A stretch of DNA of 64,000 bases from Chryseobacterium sp. JM1 (GCF_000737715.1 NZ_JPRN01000005.1:248001-312000), one strand, 5' to 3'. Counted from the first letter of the stretch, positions 26,901-34,686 are shown. Notes: generated from the letters alone by a model not told the origin. Numbers and translations are program-made.

Positions 26901-27509
26901 TAACAGTAAAGCAAATCCATCTGATATATTACAGGCAAACTGGTGGCTTGTATCGTATTCTTTGGAAGCAAATAAATATCTGAATGTAATCTCAGTAGAG
27001 GTAGGAACAAAATCAAATTCAATGTAGGTGGCATCTTTCAGTGAACTATTGTTTACATTCAATGCGGCAGCAAGATCCACATCTCCAGAAGAAGATGGAA
27101 GAGGATCACTTAATGAAGGTTCAAGGCTATTTCCTGCTTTTCTCGCAAACCCTGTAGTAAGGATAATTCCTTTCGCAAAAGGGAAAGCAGTAGTTCCTTT
27201 GTTAAAAAATCCCCAGCTGCGGTTCGGATCATTGACTGATAAATTGGGAGAAACATTAACGTTGCTCACATTTGACGTAGAACAGGCTCCCCCGGATATC
27301 AACACATCTTTCACCAGCTGTGTGATGCTGTAGTTAGATTCCGGATAATTGGGTGTATTGACATCTATAAAAGCACCGGCTTTCATAGAAGCTGGGTTTA
27401 CCTTTTTTGGAGTTACTGTTGTTCTGTCTCTGTTTTGAGCAAAAACAGAAATTCCCAAGAGTACAAAAAATAACGCCAAAAATAAACTTCCAATCCTCCT
27501 ATTTAACAT
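23904..27509 (-). CDS. T9SS type B surface protein with choice-of-anchor L domain and expanded Ig-like array (paralog 2)
   Basis: 1201 residues, the longest of the trio. Signal peptide to about 25; choice-of-anchor L domain about 40-320 (LVKDVLISGG, RSWGFFNKGTTAFPF, LFASKEYD, HFKMVLADYS); then a longer row of Ig-like/PKD-like modules in which near-identical cassettes recur (KICAGESVTLTATGG..YNWVGLPGNGNTQVV, seen three or more times with small changes); type B sorting domain at the end (NAITPNMDGIND, SVFDRYGAELF, WILLKNRN). Two module copies near 24690-24750 and 24910-24970 are also very similar at DNA level, so unequal crossing-over could change the module number. Role as a surface adhesin is inferred from architecture. 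Confidence 0.9.
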   Translation of the reverse strand: MLNRRIGSLFLALFFVLLGISVFAQNRDRTTVTPKKVNPASMKAGAFIDVNTPNYPESNYSITQLVKDVLISGGACSTSNVSNVNVSPNLSVNDPNRSWGFFNKGTTAFPFAKGIILTTGFARKAGNSLEPSLSDPLPSSSGDVDLAAALNVNNSSLKDATYIEFDFVPTSTEITFRYLFASKEYDTSHQFACNISDGFALLLKKSTDPTYTNLAVLPNSAGPVSVTNIHPTVPGTSGCGPVNQQYFAGINNNPMIETNFDGRTVPLIAKATVVPGQTYHFKMVLADYSDSNFDSGVFLEAGSFDIGVKILDPAGVQLPATITMCDNAPQTFTASVQAPNVTYQWFLNNNPITNATGPSYTATQPGVYSVQVLIQGNSCPGTASITVVGGTSPTVQNAVLTACYAAGNATFNLPSAQASISTTPGATFDYYVNQADALAGNTSTIPGPATYSSPGGQTVYVRVKNGFCAKVAELQLVKAAQIAPAILPPAVLTCASSQTTLDASASVYPAGSVFSWTTTGGNIVSGANTLTPVINAPGTYTLTISNTFQPGSVVCTGVANVTVTGDSAPPVTGLTATKIQICNGESVTLTASGGVTYNWATLPGTGNTQTVTPTATTTYTVTAVGANGCVSQNPATITIEVSQPITVQNAVLHKCYAPGLTYDLTTAQSQITAAGGGVTFTYYVLQADAQAGNANFIATPTSYAPPANQTIYVLVKNGGCHYVVELQLLRTAETTLTIAAPQEITCTNPQTTLNASASVVPAGSTVTWTAAGGGNIVSGANTLNPVVNAGGVYTLTVTNVSQPGNLSCTYTASVTVTQNTTLPTAAVVSSQPRICVGESVTLTASGGVTYNWVGLPGNGNTQVVSPTLTTVYTVFAVGANGCISATPATVTVVVGPPIAGVSASKLKICAGESVTLTATGGFTYNWVGLPGNGNTQVVTPAVTTEYSVFALGGNGCSSVLPAKVTIEVVPAIVSTLKDVYVCAGDTGILDAGAGVNYTYLWSTGATTQTISTNVPGTYSVTISNGVCSKVFTAKLLNPELPKFTNVVYEKNVLTLTASNPSGAVLEFSIDGGIVWQTSNIFNNVLDNTNYHLRVREKDAKCYTSLDYFTFVISNAITPNMDGINDTINFTGISGYNNFAASVFDRYGAELFRATKTDAVWRGTLKGLNLATGTYWYKVQWENPASKKLEQRSGWILLKNRN

Positions 27510-27525
27510 TTTATAGTATTTGAAA

Positions 27526-27557
27526 CAAAAATACTATTTTTTTTGATTGAAATTCAA
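27526..27557 (-). promoter_or_regulatory. promoter of surface-protein paralog 2 (TTG-N21-TATTTTTG)
   Basis: Minus strand: TTG (27555-27557), 21 bases, then the perfect -7 box TATTTTTG (27526-27533), whose downstream edge is 16 bases before the start codon. Confidence 0.7.
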
Positions 27558-27627
27558 TTTAGCACAATTTACATTATCACTAATACAAGTTTATTTATTT
27601 TACAATATAAACTTGCTTTATTTGAAA

Positions 27628-27661
27628 ATAATAAAAAAGACTGGCAAAAATACCAGTCTTT
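27628..27661 (-). terminator. terminator of surface-protein paralog 3
   Basis: Nine-pair perfect stem (27636-27644 / 27653-27661) with 8-base loop and, on the minus strand, a following T-run. Confidence 0.85.
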
Positions 27662-27682
27662 GTAAATATTGTATAAAGAAAA

Positions 27683-30049
27683 TTATTCCAGATTTTTAAG
27701 AAGGATCCATCCTGTTTTCACTGCCAGCTCTTTACTGGCAGGATCCTCATAGGTCACCTGATACCAATAAGACGAAGTAGGCAGGCGTTTTCCCTGGAAA
27801 TAACCATCCCAGTACGGTCGGGTTTTCACAGCCTTAAACACCTCTCTTCCATAGCGGTCGAAAACAAGACCTTTAAAGTCTTTATACCCACTCACTCCAC
27901 TGAAATCGATGATATCATTCACTTTATCTCCGTTGGGTGTAATCACATTCTTTATTACAAATGTAAAATATTCAAGGAATCCTACGCAGCTGGTGTTTTT
28001 CACTTTGACACGGATAGAAATCACCTTATTTTTAGGAACATTGGAGAACACATTGGAAGCCTGCCATGTGAATCCGTCATCTACAGAATATTCCAGTGTC
28101 CCGTTACTTGGATTGCTTGCGGTAAGAACCATGGTTCCATTAACGTTATAATCCACTTTTATGATTTGAGGAACAATAGCGCGTATCACCTGGGTTTTAA
28201 ATTCTTTGGAACACACTCCATTGCTGATCTTTACGGTATATTCTCCCGGAGTTCCCACGGTGATTGCCTGAGTGGTTTCACCGGTATTCCATTCATACGT
28301 ATATCCCGGTCCTGATCCGGCGTCTAAAAGAATCATATCGCCTTCACAGATGTGCCCTCCTTTCAGAGAAGATACAATAGCCGGTACAACATCAATGGTA
28401 ATAGTAGCCGGCTGCAGAGATCTGCATCCCTGTGCACCGATAGCATATACTGTATAAGTAGTCGTTTGGGCTGGACTCACAGTTCTTACTCCGCCATTCG
28501 TTGAGGTATCACTCCACTGATAGGTTACTCCGCCGGAAGCGGTTAAGATCAGAGATTCACCGGCACAGATCCTCATTCTTGGAGCAGTCACCTGAGCAAC
28601 GGGAGTTTCTTCTCTTCTTAATGTAAGGGTAACAATTTTGCTACAGAAGGCTCCATTGGAAACCAGCACATAAATAACCTGATTGTCTGTACCATTATAA
28701 GCTGTCGTGTTGGTAATGAAACTGTTATTTTGTGCCTGTGCATCAGCCTGATTGGCATAAAAACGGAATACAGCTCCAGCTGTTGTACTGATCTGTGGTT
28801 TTGCACTATCCAGATTAAAAGTACTTAAAGTAGGAGTAGCACAAAGTTTGAGTGTTGCACTCTGAGCTGTTGGAGAAGTTCCTCCTATGATCGTGATGCT
28901 TGCTTTCTGACATTCCGTTCCTCCCACAAAAGTTTTCACTTCATATACTCCCGGAGAAGTGGCTATATATATTGCACTTGTTGCATTAGGAATCAGGACA
29001 CCGTTTTTGTACCATTTGTAAGTCATTCCCGGAACGGTTGTCACCTGTGCTTTTAAAACCTGTGGAGTATTGTCGCACATGTTCAATGTTTCTCCCAGAG
29101 GGTTTCCGTTATTGTCAACAATGGTCATTCCGATATCAAAAGATCCACCCTGTAAGAATACAGCAGAATCATAATTATTGTCTATCGCATCTGCCAAAAC
29201 CATTTTAAAATGATAAGTCTGGCCCGGAATAACAGTGGCAACCGCTTTAAGAGGTATCGTTCTTCCTATAAAATTAGTTTCTACATTCAGTGTATTCAAT
29301 CCAGCAAAATACTGTTCATTTTTAATGTCTGCAGGGGCACATCCGACTCCTGCCGGAACGATATTCGTTACACTTACAGGTCCGTCTCCGTTGGGAAGAA
29401 TAGCCAGATTCTCATAGGTAGGATCTCCTACTTTTTTAAGAAGGAGCGCAAAACCGTCTGCGAAGTCACCACAAGGAAACCCGCTGGTATATTCTTCCGA
29501 AGCGAATAAATAATTAAATTTAACCTGATTGCTGTTCGGGACAAAATCAAATTCCAGGGATACCACATCTTTAAGGTTACCCGGTGGGTTAATGGCTGCT
29601 ACCAGATCGGGATCATTCATTCCGGCACCCGGTACGACATCGCTTAATGAATTCGGTCCTTCCAGCCCGTTTCCGGCTCTTCTTGCTTTTCCTGTCACCA
29701 GAAGAACTCCATCAGTAAAAGGGAAGTTGGTTGTTCCTTTGTTGAAATATCCCCAGGCTCTCTCTGTATCTGTTGAGAGCTGATTGGGAGTTATCGTTAC
29801 ATTGCTCACATTGGGTGCTGCACAGACCGATCCTCCGGAAATCAGCACTTTCTTTACAATGTCTTCTATTGTATAGCTGGACGGCAGATAAGTGGGTACA
29901 TTTACATCTATAAATGCGCCTGCTTTCTTACTTGCTGCAGTAAACTTTTCAGGTTTTGGCTTTCTTTCTGCCCTTTGGGAAAATACCAAAACAGAAGTGA
30001 GTAGAAACAGTGTAACTAAAAAGTAATTATTCAATCTATAACTTAACAT
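27683..30049 (-). CDS. T9SS type B surface protein with choice-of-anchor L domain (paralog 3)
   Basis: 788 residues, the same length as paralog 1. Signal peptide to about 25 (FLVTLFLLTSVLVFSQ); choice-of-anchor L domain about 45-320 (IEDIVKKVLISGG, RAWGYFNKGTTNFPF, LFASEEYTSG, HFKMVLADAI); Ig-like modules including RMRICAGESLILTASGGVTYQWS; type B sorting domain (NVITPNGDKVND, LVFDRYGREVF, WILLKNLE). It differs from paralog 1 throughout, so equal length is not from recent copying. First of the trio in transcription order, with two candidate -7 boxes upstream. Confidence 0.9.
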   Translation of the reverse strand: MLSYRLNNYFLVTLFLLTSVLVFSQRAERKPKPEKFTAASKKAGAFIDVNVPTYLPSSYTIEDIVKKVLISGGSVCAAPNVSNVTITPNQLSTDTERAWGYFNKGTTNFPFTDGVLLVTGKARRAGNGLEGPNSLSDVVPGAGMNDPDLVAAINPPGNLKDVVSLEFDFVPNSNQVKFNYLFASEEYTSGFPCGDFADGFALLLKKVGDPTYENLAILPNGDGPVSVTNIVPAGVGCAPADIKNEQYFAGLNTLNVETNFIGRTIPLKAVATVIPGQTYHFKMVLADAIDNNYDSAVFLQGGSFDIGMTIVDNNGNPLGETLNMCDNTPQVLKAQVTTVPGMTYKWYKNGVLIPNATSAIYIATSPGVYEVKTFVGGTECQKASITIIGGTSPTAQSATLKLCATPTLSTFNLDSAKPQISTTAGAVFRFYANQADAQAQNNSFITNTTAYNGTDNQVIYVLVSNGAFCSKIVTLTLRREETPVAQVTAPRMRICAGESLILTASGGVTYQWSDTSTNGGVRTVSPAQTTTYTVYAIGAQGCRSLQPATITIDVVPAIVSSLKGGHICEGDMILLDAGSGPGYTYEWNTGETTQAITVGTPGEYTVKISNGVCSKEFKTQVIRAIVPQIIKVDYNVNGTMVLTASNPSNGTLEYSVDDGFTWQASNVFSNVPKNKVISIRVKVKNTSCVGFLEYFTFVIKNVITPNGDKVNDIIDFSGVSGYKDFKGLVFDRYGREVFKAVKTRPYWDGYFQGKRLPTSSYWYQVTYEDPASKELAVKTGWILLKNLE

Positions 30050-30065
30050 TTTATTATTGTTTGCT

Positions 30066-30082
30066 CAAATGTAACAAAAATA
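30066..30082 (-). promoter_or_regulatory. two overlapping candidate -7 boxes for surface-protein paralog 3
   Basis: On the minus strand TATTTTTG (30075-30082) and TACATTTG (30066-30073) both fit TAnnTTTG exactly and lie 17-33 bases before the start. No clear -33 TTG at 20-21 bases. Confidence 0.45.
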
Positions 30083-30205
30083 TCAATTAAAAACACTCTT
30101 TTTTAGCACAAACAAATAATTCACTACACGTATTCGCAATAATTTTATTTTATAATTATATATTCCACAAAATTAGTAGGATTACATTTTCAATGTTAAA
30201 AACAG

Positions 30206-30240
30206 CATAAAAAAAGACCGGTTTATTATGCCCGGTCTTT
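30206..30240 (-). terminator. terminator of the rnz-TIGR02757-DUF1003 operon
   Basis: Nine-pair perfect stem (30213-30221 / 30232-30240) with 10-base loop, followed on the minus strand by a run of T. Confidence 0.88.
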
Positions 30241-30294
30241 CTATTTCTGAGGATGATTATACTCAGTTATCTTTTGTTTTATTCAAAAATCTGT

Positions 30295-30858
30295 TTATTT
30301 CTTCAGTTCCTCAATTTCATTCTTAAGCTGGCTGATAATATCTTTTAAAGCTTTGATTTCATTTTTGTTGGAATTCACGTTGCTTTTAAGGATCACGTTC
30401 TTAGCTCTTTCGTTGTGGTCTTCGTCATCCTCGTCCTCATTAATCTCTTCAATATCTTCCTGGATGTCCTCAATGTCTTCATTGATCTCCTCGATGTCTT
30501 CACTGATCTCTTCAATGTCTTCGCTGATCTCCTCAATATCTTCCTGAATGTCTTCAATATCTTCACTGATCTCTTCGATATCTTCCTGGATGTCTTCAAT
30601 TTTCTCGTGGCTTTTATTCACGGACATCTGGATGAAAATAGCCAGATAAATTGCTTCCAGAGAAACAACTGTTGTAAGAATTAAAAGCATTTTGTCAAAC
30701 TCAACCAAATTGAGCATCGGCAAAAGAAATGAGGTAATAAAGAATAAAGTATGAACAATAAGTGACGGAATAGAACCTACCCACCACGTAATACCGTTTG
30801 CTATTTTCTCTAAGATTTCTGTTTTTTCGATTTCTGTTTTTTCAGTTTCTTTTTTCAT
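30295..30858 (-). CDS. DUF1003 membrane protein with eight-heptad acidic coiled coil
   Basis: 187 residues. Residues 20-80 hold the DUF1003 core with two membrane segments (WWVGSIPSLIVHTLFFITSFLLPML and LLILTTVVSLEAIYLAIFIQM). From residue 87 to 142 come eight consecutive heptads of the form I-E-D/E-I-Q/S/N-E-D, with Ile at a and d positions: an ideal, very acidic coiled coil. A short basic linker and a last amphipathic helix (IKALKDIISQLKNEIEELKK) follow. DUF1003 function is not established. Third gene of an operon with rnz and the TIGR02757 gene (12-base gap). The heptads are coded by eight imperfect 21-base DNA repeats, so copy number could vary without frameshift. Confidence 0.88.
   Translation of the reverse strand: MKKETEKTEIEKTEILEKIANGITWWVGSIPSLIVHTLFFITSFLLPMLNLVEFDKMLLILTTVVSLEAIYLAIFIQMSVNKSHEKIEDIQEDIEEISEDIEDIQEDIEEISEDIEEISEDIEEINEDIEDIQEDIEEINEDEDDEDHNERAKNVILKSNVNSNKNEIKALKDIISQLKNEIEELKK
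30433..30600 (-). repeat. eight imperfect 21-base tandem repeats inside the DUF1003 gene
   Basis: Each unit codes one seven-residue heptad, all in register; units differ mostly at third codon positions and at the Q/S/N and D/E choices, so the array is old enough to have diverged or is kept under codon drift. Confidence 0.9.
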
Positions 30859-30870
30859 CCTTTCGTAGTG

Positions 30871-31641
30871 TTATAAGAGTTCTTTGGTCACTCCCAGTCC
30901 AAACAGGGCAAAATCATATTTGGCGGGATCTTTCTCATCAAATTGTCTGATAGCAATATCCAGTTCTTCCACCGTTCTCCAGTCATTCTGCGTTCTGGAA
31001 ACCAAACCGAGCTTTCTCGACATATTTCCCGTATGAACATCCAGCGGAATCGACAGGTGTTTCTGGTCTATATTTTTCCAAATCCCAAAATCTACGCCGT
31101 GTTTATCTTTTCTCACCATCCAGCGCAGGAACATGATAATCCTTTTAGAAGAAGAATTTTTATACGGCGAGCTGACATGTTTATGGCTTCTGTGCTTCTC
31201 CGTTTCCAGAAAACTGTTTCTGAACCTTTCAATCGCATGAAGAAAATTGGTTTCCTGATCTTTTACTAAAAATAAATTCTCGAGGCTTTCATTTTCTTTA
31301 TAGATTTTATTGAACTGCCTGATGAAGTAAGCAAAATCCTGGCCGTTAAAAGTTCTGTGTATACTTTTGTCCTGAAGAGCTTCCAGATCTTTATCCGAAT
31401 AATTCAATACAAAATCATAAGGAGAATTCCCCATGATATCCAGCATTTTCTCTGCAGATTTCACAATCGACTTCCGGTTTCCCCAGGAAATAGTAGCCGC
31501 CAGAAACCCCGCAATTTCCACGTCCTGTTTTAAGGAAAAACGGTGCGGAATCTGTATCGGATCATCTTCTATAAAATCGGGACTGTTGTACTGGTCTGCC
31601 TTTTCGTTCAAAAAGCTTTTTAATTCTTCAAAATTAAGCAT
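30871..31641 (-). CDS. TIGR02757 (DUF2400) family protein
   Basis: 256 residues matching the TIGR02757/DUF2400 family: N-terminal LKSFLNEKADQYNSPDFIEDDPIQIPHRF-like region, then EIAGFLAATISWGNRKSIV, KRIIMFLRWMVRKD (conserved core), and SIPLDVHTGNMSRKLGL near the end, all intact. The fold is related to helix-hairpin-helix DNA glycosylases, but no activity has been firmly assigned that I know of. Middle gene of the operon, 8 bases after rnz. Confidence 0.88.
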   Translation of the reverse strand: MLNFEELKSFLNEKADQYNSPDFIEDDPIQIPHRFSLKQDVEIAGFLAATISWGNRKSIVKSAEKMLDIMGNSPYDFVLNYSDKDLEALQDKSIHRTFNGQDFAYFIRQFNKIYKENESLENLFLVKDQETNFLHAIERFRNSFLETEKHRSHKHVSSPYKNSSSKRIIMFLRWMVRKDKHGVDFGIWKNIDQKHLSIPLDVHTGNMSRKLGLVSRTQNDWRTVEELDIAIRQFDEKDPAKYDFALFGLGVTKELL

Positions 31642-31649
31642 ACAGGTTT

Positions 31650-32564
31650 TTAAATTTTTACACTTTCCAGGGCTTTTGGAAGGAAGGTATTGGGAAAAAC
31701 AGTTCTGGCTTCATCGGTAAATACCGTAAGGTCTCCGTATCGGTTTGAAAAATGTCCCAGAATAAGTTTACCGACTTCAGCTTTCTGCGCAATTGTTGCT
31801 GCTTCCAAAGCCGTTGAATGTCCTGTATAATCTGCCATTTCTTTCAGATCATGAAGAAAAGTGGACTCATGGTACAGAACGGTTACATTTTTAATGATTG
31901 GAAGCACCGTTTCAAGATAGCGGGTATCGCTGCAGAAGGCATAGGAAACCGGAGGTGCCGGATCAAGGGTTAGTATTTCATTTTTAAGAACGTACCCATC
32001 ACTCAGCACGACATCTTTTCCTGCTTTTATATTATGATAATCACAGCTTTCAATTTCGCTGTATTTAGCGATTTCCTTCATGTTGAGGTGTCTGTCTTTC
32101 GGTTTTTCTTTAAAAAGATAACCGTTACAGTATATTCTGTGGTCCAAAGGAATGGTATATACTTCTACCCTGCTGTCTTCATAGATCTTTTCAGAATAAT
32201 CTTTATCCAGCTCGTGATAAATGACATCAAAACCGCGGTGCGTTTCCGTAATCGTAAAGATGGTTTCCAGCATTTTTTTTATGCCTTTCGGACCGTAAAC
32301 ATGAATAGGAGTATCCCTTCCAAGCAAACGGAAAGACGCTATAAGTCCCGGCAGCCCGAAACAGTGATCTCCGTGCAGATGTGATATAAAGATATGATTG
32401 ATCTTTGAAAATCTTGCTTTTGCTTTTCTCAGCTGTACCTGTGTCCCTTCTCCACAATCGATCAGGAAGTGTCTTTCTTCTATTTCCAGCAGCTGGGCTG
32501 TAGGCGAAGAATTAATGGTCGGAATAGCTGAGTTAAAACCCAGTATCGTTAAATAAGTACTCAA
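31650..32564 (-). CDS. rnz: ribonuclease Z
   Basis: Metallo-beta-lactamase-fold endonuclease that matures tRNA 3' ends. Zinc site SHLHGDHCFGLPG (H62, H64, D66, H67) plus later ligands in HESTFLHD, SDTRYLET and GHFSNRYGD. 304 residues, typical short RNase Z. First gene of a three-gene minus-strand operon, with a perfect -7 box just upstream. Confidence 0.95.
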   Translation of the reverse strand: MSTYLTILGFNSAIPTINSSPTAQLLEIEERHFLIDCGEGTQVQLRKAKARFSKINHIFISHLHGDHCFGLPGLIASFRLLGRDTPIHVYGPKGIKKMLETIFTITETHRGFDVIYHELDKDYSEKIYEDSRVEVYTIPLDHRIYCNGYLFKEKPKDRHLNMKEIAKYSEIESCDYHNIKAGKDVVLSDGYVLKNEILTLDPAPPVSYAFCSDTRYLETVLPIIKNVTVLYHESTFLHDLKEMADYTGHSTALEAATIAQKAEVGKLILGHFSNRYGDLTVFTDEARTVFPNTFLPKALESVKI

Positions 32565-32582
32565 ATCAATAGTTTATTGAAA

Positions 32583-32590
32583 CAAATGTA
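32583..32590 (-). promoter_or_regulatory. -7 promoter box of rnz
   Basis: Minus-strand TACATTTG, a perfect TAnnTTTG, about 19 bases before the rnz start. No TTG at the standard -33 spacing. Confidence 0.5.
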
Positions 32591-32614
32591 CGACAGAAAA
32601 TTTAAACATAGCAC

Positions 32615-32907
32615 GAGTTCGGGATAAGACATTTTTTAGATATCAGATTTCAGACATCAGACTTTTAACCACGAGCAAGAATGTCAATGGTGAATTTTGC
32701 TTCGCAAGTGAATGGTGAATGCTGGAATTGAGATTTCAGACATCAGACTTTCAACCGCGAGCAAGAATGTCAATGGTGAATTTTGCTTCGCAAGTGAATG
32801 GTGAATGCTGGAATTGAGATTTCAGACATCAAACATCAGACATCAGACTTTCAACCGCGAGCAAGAATGTCAATGGTGAATTTTGCTTCGCAAGTTAATG
32901 GTGAATG
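32615..32907. repeat. three tandem 86-base repeats with a dispersed leader
   Basis: Units start at 32645, 32731 and 32817. The first two are 86 bases each and nearly identical; the third carries a 14-base insertion made of two extra copies of a 7-base word (A(A/G)ACATC) and ends at about 32907. Each unit has AATGGTGAA twice around a small palindrome (TTGC-TTC-GCAA). The sequence just before (from 32615, GAGTTCGGGATAAGAC) recurs at 63223. No gene, no CRISPR-like spacer pattern: the units are contiguous. Confidence 0.9.
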
Positions 32908-32952
32908 TATATTTGAGAATAAAGAAACATAGACATATTTCAGATCTATTGC

Positions 32953-33058
32953 TGGTGGCTTCGAGTTCCCTCAGCCACCAGGATGCAGCACTTCTATCCG
33001 AATATCCTAACGAATAACTGACGTTCCAAATGGTGGCTGAGGGAACTCGAAGCCACCA
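32953..33058. repeat. paired REP-like palindromes: 28-base perfect inverted repeat
   Basis: Arms 32953-32980 and 33031-33058 are exact reverse complements, separated by 50 bases. Each arm is itself partly palindromic (TGGTGGCT at one end, AGCCACCA at the other). This is the architecture of paired repetitive extragenic palindromes. No transposase gene lies in the window. A 77-codon frame over it (32870-33103, minus) is a by-product. Confidence 0.9.
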
Positions 33059-33105
33059 TAACCCAAAACTTGTATTCTCTCCCCTTATCCTTAACTCGTT
33101 CACAA

Positions 33106-33681
33106 CTAATCTTTTACTTTCAGAAAGTCCAGGAACAGGTCTAATGCCTGTTTACGGTGGCTGATTCTGTTTTTATCTTCAGGATTCATTTCCGCAAAAG
33201 TCATCTCATATCCTTCAGGAACGAAGATAGGATCATATCCGAATCCTTTGTGTCCTTTGTTTTCTGTCAATAAATTCCCATGGGCTTTGCCTTCAAAATA
33301 GCGGGCTCCGTTTTCATCATAATAACACAAAACGGTAATGAAATAAGCCTTTCTGTTTTCTTCACCTTCCAGTTCGCTTAAAACCTTTTCTATGTTTTTA
33401 GCAAAATCGTGGTCTCCTGCATAACGGGCAGAAAAAATTCCGGGTCTGCCATCTAAAGCTTCCACTACAAGTCCGCTGTCGTCACCCAAGCTGGGAATTC
33501 CGGTTTTCTCAAAACAGTATTTTGCTTTGATCAGGGCATTGGCGTTAAAAGAATCGCCGTCTTCTACGATCTCTTCGTGAATATTATAATCTGTAAGGCT
33601 TTTTACTGTAAAATCATTTCCCAGAATCTGCTGGATCTCCTCTTTTTTGTGTACGTTGTGCGTAGCAACCAATAATTCCAT
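33106..33681 (-). CDS. rdgB: non-canonical purine NTP pyrophosphatase RdgB/HAM1
   Basis: House-cleaning enzyme that hydrolyses dITP, dXTP and ITP to monophosphates. Motifs: LLVATHNVHKKEEIQQIL (substrate-binding N-terminus), SLGDDSGLVVEALDGRPGIFSARYAG, and GKAHGNLLTENKGHKGFGYDPIFVPEGYEMTFAEM, with SHRKQAL at the end, all as in the family. Start taken as the ATG at 33681 (MELLVATHN) because that is where the family begins; an ATG four codons upstream (33693) is also possible. 53 bases after the CPBP protease gene on the same strand. Confidence 0.94.
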   Translation of the reverse strand: MELLVATHNVHKKEEIQQILGNDFTVKSLTDYNIHEEIVEDGDSFNANALIKAKYCFEKTGIPSLGDDSGLVVEALDGRPGIFSARYAGDHDFAKNIEKVLSELEGEENRKAYFITVLCYYDENGARYFEGKAHGNLLTENKGHKGFGYDPIFVPEGYEMTFAEMNPEDKNRISHRKQALDLFLDFLKVKD

Positions 33682-33746
33682 ATCTATATTCATTTTTGCT
33701 CAATTCGTTTGTCCGTATTTTTGTTACGGCTCACTCCTGTTATCTC

Positions 33747-34577
33747 TTAAATTTCAGCGTAATGCACTTTATTCTTTTTCATGAAAAGGTAATAGAATAA
33801 AGAAAAAAGAACAATTCCAACGGCTAAAATAACCCATTCGGAAATTTTCAAGGCATCTGCAAAACTTTCGCTTTTGGTGTAAGTCACCAGCATTGAAGAA
33901 CACAGGTTGTTAAATCCATGCAGCAACATCGGCAGCAACAAAGATTTTGTCTTATAATAAACTAATCCCAGAACACCTCCCAATAATACCGCACCTACAA
34001 ACTGCCATGGATTTCCGTGGATCAGTCCGAAGATAACGGATGCATAAAAAATCGCTCTTTTAGGATCTACTCCTTTATTCATTAATCCTTTCTGGATAAT
34101 TCCCCTGAAAATAATTTCCTCAAAAATCGGAGCCATAATCACGGTCATGATGATCATGATCACCGGTTCAAAGGTCAACTGCTCCATCAGCTGTGCGAAA
34201 TATTCATAATACTTTCCCCAAAACGGTCCCGTGACAGGAATCAGTGAAGTGATAAATTCGGAGATAAACATCATCCCAAGCATCATAGGGAATATCAGGA
34301 CATAGGTATAAAAATTTGTGGGAGAAAAGTTGAAATTCAGTTTTTTGCCTGTGCTTGGCCTTACAATGAAAAAATCAAAAAAAGCAATTGCCGTCAAAAA
34401 ACCGACAGCATTCGTCAGCATTAAAAACCAGTCTTTCAGTTCAAGGTTTTCTCTGAAAGCAATTTTCCAGAAACTTCCAAAAAAAGTAACAGCCATTGTT
34501 CCTATGAATAATCCTGCCACCAGAACAAGACCACCGATCCATGTGAACGTAAACTTCGGATACCTGCTATTTTCCAT
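33747..34577 (-). CDS. CPBP-family intramembrane glutamic endopeptidase
   Basis: Membrane protease of the CPBP/Rce1 family, with about seven membrane segments in 276 residues. The conserved motifs are present: EEIIFRG (E153, E154, R158), FGLIHG (H187) and HGFNN (H220, N223/N224). Bacterial members act in bacteriocin self-immunity or are uncharacterised; nothing here points to a bacteriocin. Likely the first gene of a pair with rdgB. It has a well-formed promoter. Confidence 0.92.
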   Translation of the reverse strand: MENSRYPKFTFTWIGGLVLVAGLFIGTMAVTFFGSFWKIAFRENLELKDWFLMLTNAVGFLTAIAFFDFFIVRPSTGKKLNFNFSPTNFYTYVLIFPMMLGMMFISEFITSLIPVTGPFWGKYYEYFAQLMEQLTFEPVIMIIMTVIMAPIFEEIIFRGIIQKGLMNKGVDPKRAIFYASVIFGLIHGNPWQFVGAVLLGGVLGLVYYKTKSLLLPMLLHGFNNLCSSMLVTYTKSESFADALKISEWVILAVGIVLFSLFYYLFMKKNKVHYAEI

Positions 34578-34605
34578 GCTTTTCTCTGTAAAAAATTTAT
34601 GAAAA

Positions 34606-34636
34606 CAAAGATAATTTTTTTGAAAGCCCTAAGCAA
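34606..34636 (-). promoter_or_regulatory. promoter of the CPBP protease gene (TTG-N20-TATCTTTG)
   Basis: Minus strand: TTG (34634-34636), 20 bases, perfect -7 box TATCTTTG (34606-34613), about 28 bases before the start codon. Confidence 0.72.
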
Positions 34637-34686
34637 CTAAAAAAGGAAATACTTATTTTCGCCTATTCATCACAATCACAGCCAGA

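Noticed and set aside
30415..30684. Plus-strand open frames opposite the DUF1003 gene with regular Leu/Phe pattern
   Set aside because: The regular pattern is the complement of the heptad-coding repeats; the minus-strand frame is the real gene with family match.
32645..32907. Possible CRISPR array
   Set aside because: Units are contiguous 86-base tandem copies with no short repeat/variable spacer alternation and no cas genes in the window.
32870..33103. 77-codon minus-strand open frame
   Set aside because: Lies across the 28-base inverted repeat and part of the tandem repeat; an artefact of the palindromes.
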